Of a stretch of DNA of 64,000 nucleotides, positions 61,122 through 64,000 are shown one piece after another. Origin of the DNA: a virus. The translations under genes and the position numbers were made by a program. Positions within the stretch are counted from its first letter, which is position 1, and each line of letters starts with the position of its first letter. The DNA is taken from positions 1 through 64,000 of IMG/VR virus record IMGVR_UViG_3300021959_008125; one strand, written 5' to 3'. The notes beneath the pieces are model-generated. The model was not told the DNA's origin and made no database searches. It was given only the letters and a program-made list of their open reading frames with translations.

Positions 61122-61579
61122 TATACTGGTTTACAGGACAGCCGGCACACGGTAAAACGGTTTTAGCAAACATGTTAAAACAGCATCTTCCTAATGCTTT
61201 TAGGATAGATGGAGATGAGATGAGAGAACTCTTTACTAATAAAGATTACTCTATTAATGGCAGAGTAGTTAATGTAGGTACAGCTCAAAAGATAGCACAC
61301 TATCTTCATAATCAAGGAGAAGATGTAATTGTATCTTTAGTTGCACCTTACATAGATCAAAGAGAAGATTTTAAAAAATTACTTGGTGATAATATAGTAG
61401 AGATATATGTACATACATCAGAACCTAGGGAACGAGATCACTTTAGAGCGATAGCTTATGTTGCTCCTCAGGAAAATTTTATCGATATTGATACTACTGA
61501 CGATACCCCTGAAGAATCTTTTGAAAAGATAATTGTTGCTATAAATAAAAAATGGAAAAAAAGAACACATACTTCGTAG
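61118..61579 (+). CDS. cysC: adenylylsulfate (APS) kinase
   Basis: A 153-residue protein. FTGQPAHGKTVLAN (Walker A, 7-14), RIDGDEMRELF (29-39, DGD motif), VSLVAPYIDQRE (72-83, family PAPS/APS loop). It phosphorylates APS at the 3'-position to PAPS. Shorter than the usual ~200 residues, lacking part of the N-terminal lid. Directly coupled to the upstream sulfotransferase. No ATP sulfurylase gene is recognised in the window, so APS would come from the host. Confidence 0.8.
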   Translation: MIYWFTGQPAHGKTVLANMLKQHLPNAFRIDGDEMRELFTNKDYSINGRVVNVGTAQKIAHYLHNQGEDVIVSLVAPYIDQREDFKKLLGDNIVEIYVHTSEPRERDHFRAIAYVAPQENFIDIDTTDDTPEESFEKIIVAINKKWKKRTHTS

Positions 61580-61893
61580 ATATAGACGGGACTATTTTTG
61601 TCTATAGAAAATTTGAAACTTATGAGAGTTCCGAAGCTCAAGTTATAAAATCTACAAAACAATTTCTACAGCAGAAAAAAGATGAAGGCCACTGTATAGT
61701 TTTAACTACAGCTAGACCAAATTACCTAAGATTACATACTGAATATGAATTAGAAATAAATAATATTCCTTATGACCAATTAGTTATGGGCATAGAAAGA
61801 GGACCAAGGTATTTAATTAATGATATGGACCCTAATAATCCCGGAGAACGAGCAATTGCGATAAACTTACATAGGGATATAGGAATCAAATGA
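61552..61893 (+). CDS. small HAD-superfamily protein
   Basis: A 113-residue protein, FVDIDGTIF at the start (Asp10, Asp12), TTARPNYLR (motif II) and YLINDMDPNN (motif IV Asp). Similar in size and layout to the HAD at 29078 but only distantly related. Probably a sugar-phosphate or nucleotide phosphatase. It overlaps the APS kinase by 28 bases and the next gene by 4. Confidence 0.65.
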   Translation: MEKKNTYFVDIDGTIFVYRKFETYESSEAQVIKSTKQFLQQKKDEGHCIVLTTARPNYLRLHTEYELEINNIPYDQLVMGIERGPRYLINDMDPNNPGERAIAINLHRDIGIK

Positions 61894-62624
61894 TTAATAT
61901 AGGTGTCTGCATCTCAGGAGAGTTTAAGAACTACAACCTTACCAATCAATTATTTCAAACATGGAATAGTTTATTTTCAGACGTTAATTTTAAATTTTTT
62001 TATTACGCATCAGGAAATTTAACAGATATACCTACAAATATTTCTTGGACGAAAGGCAGCAATACAGTTTCTTACGCACATAGTCTACAGGAAGTACATA
62101 AATGTAGAGCTTCTTATAAAAATTTTGATATAATTATACAGACTAGACCTGATGTAATAATTTTTAAATATACTTTAGATTATATTAGAGACTTAGTAGT
62201 GAACGGATACGATTCTAACACGTTATTTGTAGGAAAAGGTCTTTATGAAGAAGGAGACGTTAAGTATTTGTTAGATGATAATGTAAGTTTCGGTAGTAGT
62301 GAAATGATGGATAAGTATTCTAAAATGTATCAATATGGATTTATAGAAAATAAATTTTCTAAAAACCAATTAGGACCCCATAGAATAAATGCTGCATGTT
62401 TGGACTTTAATGATATTTCTGTTAAAACGACCGGGTTATTTAGTTTCCTTATTAGAGATAAAAAACTTTTCAAAAACAATATTACGTTATTAGAAAAAGG
62501 ATATATAACACCTGAAATTTTAGAAGAAGAATTGAACAACAGCCCTCAAACTTTTTTGACAAAGTATAAAAATGTTGGAGAATGGTTGGAGTTTACATTA
62601 AATAATTCATATATTACTAAATAA
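61890..62624 (+). CDS. glycosyltransferase-like protein, fourth family member
   Basis: A 244-residue paralogue of the 22815 family. IGVCISGEFKNYNLTN opens it (SGEFKN in the GQxR position), KFFYYASGN replaces the HTWD segment, and NFDIIIQTRPDVIIF near residue 80 gives Arg-x-Asp. The paralogues at 22815, 30095 and 38863 lie in the glycan cassette and tail module. It is coupled to the HAD gene by a 4-base overlap, so it may add a sugar made by the local enzymes. Confidence 0.45.
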   Translation: MINIGVCISGEFKNYNLTNQLFQTWNSLFSDVNFKFFYYASGNLTDIPTNISWTKGSNTVSYAHSLQEVHKCRASYKNFDIIIQTRPDVIIFKYTLDYIRDLVVNGYDSNTLFVGKGLYEEGDVKYLLDDNVSFGSSEMMDKYSKMYQYGFIENKFSKNQLGPHRINAACLDFNDISVKTTGLFSFLIRDKKLFKNNITLLEKGYITPEILEEELNNSPQTFLTKYKNVGEWLEFTLNNSYITK

Positions 62625-62631
62625 AGCTACT

Positions 62632-63033
62632 ATGGCAGAAATAAAAGCAAAGGCAGATAAAGAAAGTTCATCATCAGAAGTAAAGTATTCATTCTTTGCT
62701 GGTAGATGGCAACCACTACACAAAGGACACCTTTGGTTAATCAACGAAAGATTAAAAGAAGGTTATAATGTATGGTTAGGAATTAGAGATGTTAAACCTG
62801 ACGAAAAAAATCCTTGGACTGCTCAGGAAATCTTAGAAATGGTAAAAGAAGGAGAGTTAAAAGAACTCATTGAAGCTGGTAAAGTTTTACCTACTATTAT
62901 TCCAGATATTGAATCTATTAACTACGGTAGAGGAGTTGGTTACGATATAATAGAACATATTCCACCTAAAGAAATAGGAGATATATCAGCTACCTCTATT
63001 AGAGAACAAATGAAAAAAGATGGTAAGTTATAA
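62632..63033 (+). CDS. HxGH-type nucleotidyltransferase (NMNAT-like)
   Basis: A 133-residue protein. FFAGRWQPLHKGHLWLI (21-37) carries H-x-G-H, and ISATSIREQM near residue 118-127 the ISxTxIR motif. These are the signatures of adenylyl/cytidylyl-transferases such as NMNAT and phosphopantetheine adenylyltransferase. The length is short for NadM. An NAD-salvage or sulfate-activation role is possible; sequence alone does not separate them. Confidence 0.65.
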   Translation: MAEIKAKADKESSSSEVKYSFFAGRWQPLHKGHLWLINERLKEGYNVWLGIRDVKPDEKNPWTAQEILEMVKEGELKELIEAGKVLPTIIPDIESINYGRGVGYDIIEHIPPKEIGDISATSIREQMKKDGKL

Positions 63034-63226
63034 AAGACATATAGCAAAAACTATTTCATGGAGAATCATAGGTACTTTAGATACTATGATACTTTCTGCT
63101 ATTATAACTGGTAGTTGGAAAATAGGGCTCACCATAGGAGGTATAGAAGTTATTACTAAAATGGTACTTTACTTTTTGCATGAAAGAGCATGGTATAAGT
63201 TTTCTAAATTTGGACTAAAAAAATGA
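63020..63226 (+). CDS. DUF2061 membrane protein
   Basis: A 68-residue protein with two hydrophobic segments (residues about 13-28 and 31-52) and HERAWYKFSKFG at the end, the DUF2061 pattern (SW.. GT ... E..tKm.LYflHER.W). The function of this small membrane protein family is unknown. In marine phages it is often next to nucleotide-metabolism genes such as this NMNAT-like one. It overlaps the upstream gene by 14 bases and the downstream start as ATGA. Confidence 0.75.
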   Translation: MVSYKRHIAKTISWRIIGTLDTMILSAIITGSWKIGLTIGGIEVITKMVLYFLHERAWYKFSKFGLKK

Positions 63227-64000
63227 TACAATTAGGTATATCAGCATTCTATCACGACGCTGCAGCATGTATCGTAAAAGACGGTGTAGTAATTGCAGCT
63301 GCAGAGGAAGAAAGGTTTACTGAAATTAAACACGATAGCTCTTTTCCGATAAATGCTATTAAATGGTGTTTAGAATACACAAATTTTAAAATTCAGCATA
63401 TTGATGAAGTATGTTGGTATGAAAACCCAGAAACTAAAAAAGATAGGGTACTTAAAATATTTAAAAAACGACCTTTTCGTACATTTTTACTCAAAAGAAA
63501 ATTTCTAAAAGAATTTGAAGTTAATAACCCAAAGGTACTTTTAGAAGAAATCGGGTATAAAGGTAAGATTGTATTTACAGAACATCACTTATCACATGCA
63601 GCATTTAGTTTTTTAACTAGCCAATATGATGAAGCTGCTATTTTAACTGTGGATGGTGTTGGGGAGTGGGAAACTATTACTATTTCACATGGTGACGGTA
63701 CTAAAATCGAGAAAAAATTATCTATAGATTTTCCTAATTCTCTTGGAATGCTTTACTCTACTATAACAGCATATTTAGGGTTTAAACCTAACGAAGGTGA
63801 ATATAAAGTTATGGGGTTAGCACCTTATGGTGATCCTACAAACTATTTTAGCAAATTAGATAAAATTTTCACACATACTACCAATAAATTTTGGATAAAA
63901 CAGAAATACTTTACTTGGGAATATTCCGATAAAGTAATGTTTAATAAAAAATTCTTTAACTTACTTAAACTACCCCCTCGGCTACCGGAAGATGAACTTA
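63223..64000 (+). CDS. carbamoyltransferase (NodU/CmcH type), 3' end outside window
   Basis: Partial, about 259 codons visible, open to the last base. GISAFYHDAAACIVKDG (His11, Asp12) with the following AAAEEERFTEIKHD are N-terminal family motifs. VDGVGEWETI, DFPNSLGMLYSTITAYLGF and EYKVMGLAPYGDP are further conserved blocks. These enzymes move a carbamoyl group from carbamoyl phosphate to a hydroxyl of a sugar or other metabolite. Probably another glycan decoration enzyme, given the sulfotransferases, NeuA/NeuB and GTs encoded nearby. The start overlaps the DUF2061 stop. Confidence 0.85.
   Translation, partial: MIQLGISAFYHDAAACIVKDGVVIAAAEEERFTEIKHDSSFPINAIKWCLEYTNFKIQHIDEVCWYENPETKKDRVLKIFKKRPFRTFLLKRKFLKEFEVNNPKVLLEEIGYKGKIVFTEHHLSHAAFSFLTSQYDEAAILTVDGVGEWETITISHGDGTKIEKKLSIDFPNSLGMLYSTITAYLGFKPNEGEYKVMGLAPYGDPTNYFSKLDKIFTHTTNKFWIKQKYFTWEYSDKVMFNKKFFNLLKLPPRLPEDEL

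Noticed and set aside
62632-63033. The HxGH protein as an ATP sulfurylase completing the sulfation pathway
   Set aside because: ATP sulfurylases share HxGH but are much longer, and the ISxTxIR ending fits NMNAT-like enzymes better.

Overview
The window is a segment of an AT-rich genome of a contractile-tailed (T4-like) bacteriophage. Every supported gene reads on the + strand, and most neighbours overlap by 1-30 bases or lie within a few bases. Sheath, tube, tape-measure, baseplate, gp32-like SSB, UvsX-like recombinase, DnaB-type helicase and aerobic ribonucleotide reductase identify a large lytic myovirus. The host is probably a member of the Bacteroidetes/Flavobacteriia. I infer this from start codons preceded by A/T-rich leaders with almost no Shine-Dalgarno sequence, from a secreted protein whose signal peptide ends in FGQ, and from tail proteins rich in Ser/Thr/Gly of a kind common in such phages. 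No host marker proves it.

Layout. (1) 1-11531: five large adhesin or fibre genes. One ends in an S74 self-cleaving chaperone domain, one has an InlB-like repeat, one has a membrane-like segment, and three in a row end in a Cys-containing domain. (2) 11546-12648: a zinc-ribbon protein and an unknown protein. (3) 12651-36171: about 25 tightly coupled genes for glycan chemistry. They comprise many glycosyltransferases or look-alikes, two GT7 enzymes with a LamG domain inside the catalytic domain, two radical SAM enzymes, methyltransferases, an SGNH hydrolase, a short UDP-sugar dehydrogenase, a sulfotransferase, a NeuA-like cytidylyltransferase, a sugar nucleotidyltransferase, an aminotransferase and a NeuB-like synthase. 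(4) 36143-47668: tail morphogenesis (sheath, tube, tape-measure chaperone with a probable frameshift, tape measure, baseplate). (5) 47704-57562: replication and nucleotide metabolism (PolA-like polymerase, SSB, UvsX, 5' nuclease, helicase, NrdB, NrdA). (6) 57575-64000: mixed accessory genes (second InlB-like virion protein, thioredoxin, QueC-like enzyme, exported protein, tRNA-Glu, sulfotransferase plus APS kinase, HAD, nucleotidyltransferase, DUF2061, start of a carbamoyltransferase).

How it fits together. Two short upstream motifs divide the genes by function. TATTTATA-type boxes precede structural genes. A TTTTCTTATATTA-type box followed by GTTA precedes replication and early-type genes. 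The glycan cassette has no obvious internal promoter or terminator and lies between the receptor-binding fibre genes and the sheath gene. A late role, decorating either the virion fibres or the host surface with a charged (nonulosonate- or sulfate-containing) glycan, is the most economical reading. The APS kinase/sulfotransferase pair and the carbamoyltransferase near the right end could supply further decorations.

The most unusual items are the LamG-in-GT7 architecture, the candidate nonulosonate plus sulfation chemistry, a QueC homologue lacking all four zinc cysteines behind a pseudoknot-capable leader, the T-run frameshift site before the tape measure, and a four-member paralogous family of glycosyltransferase-like proteins scattered through the window.
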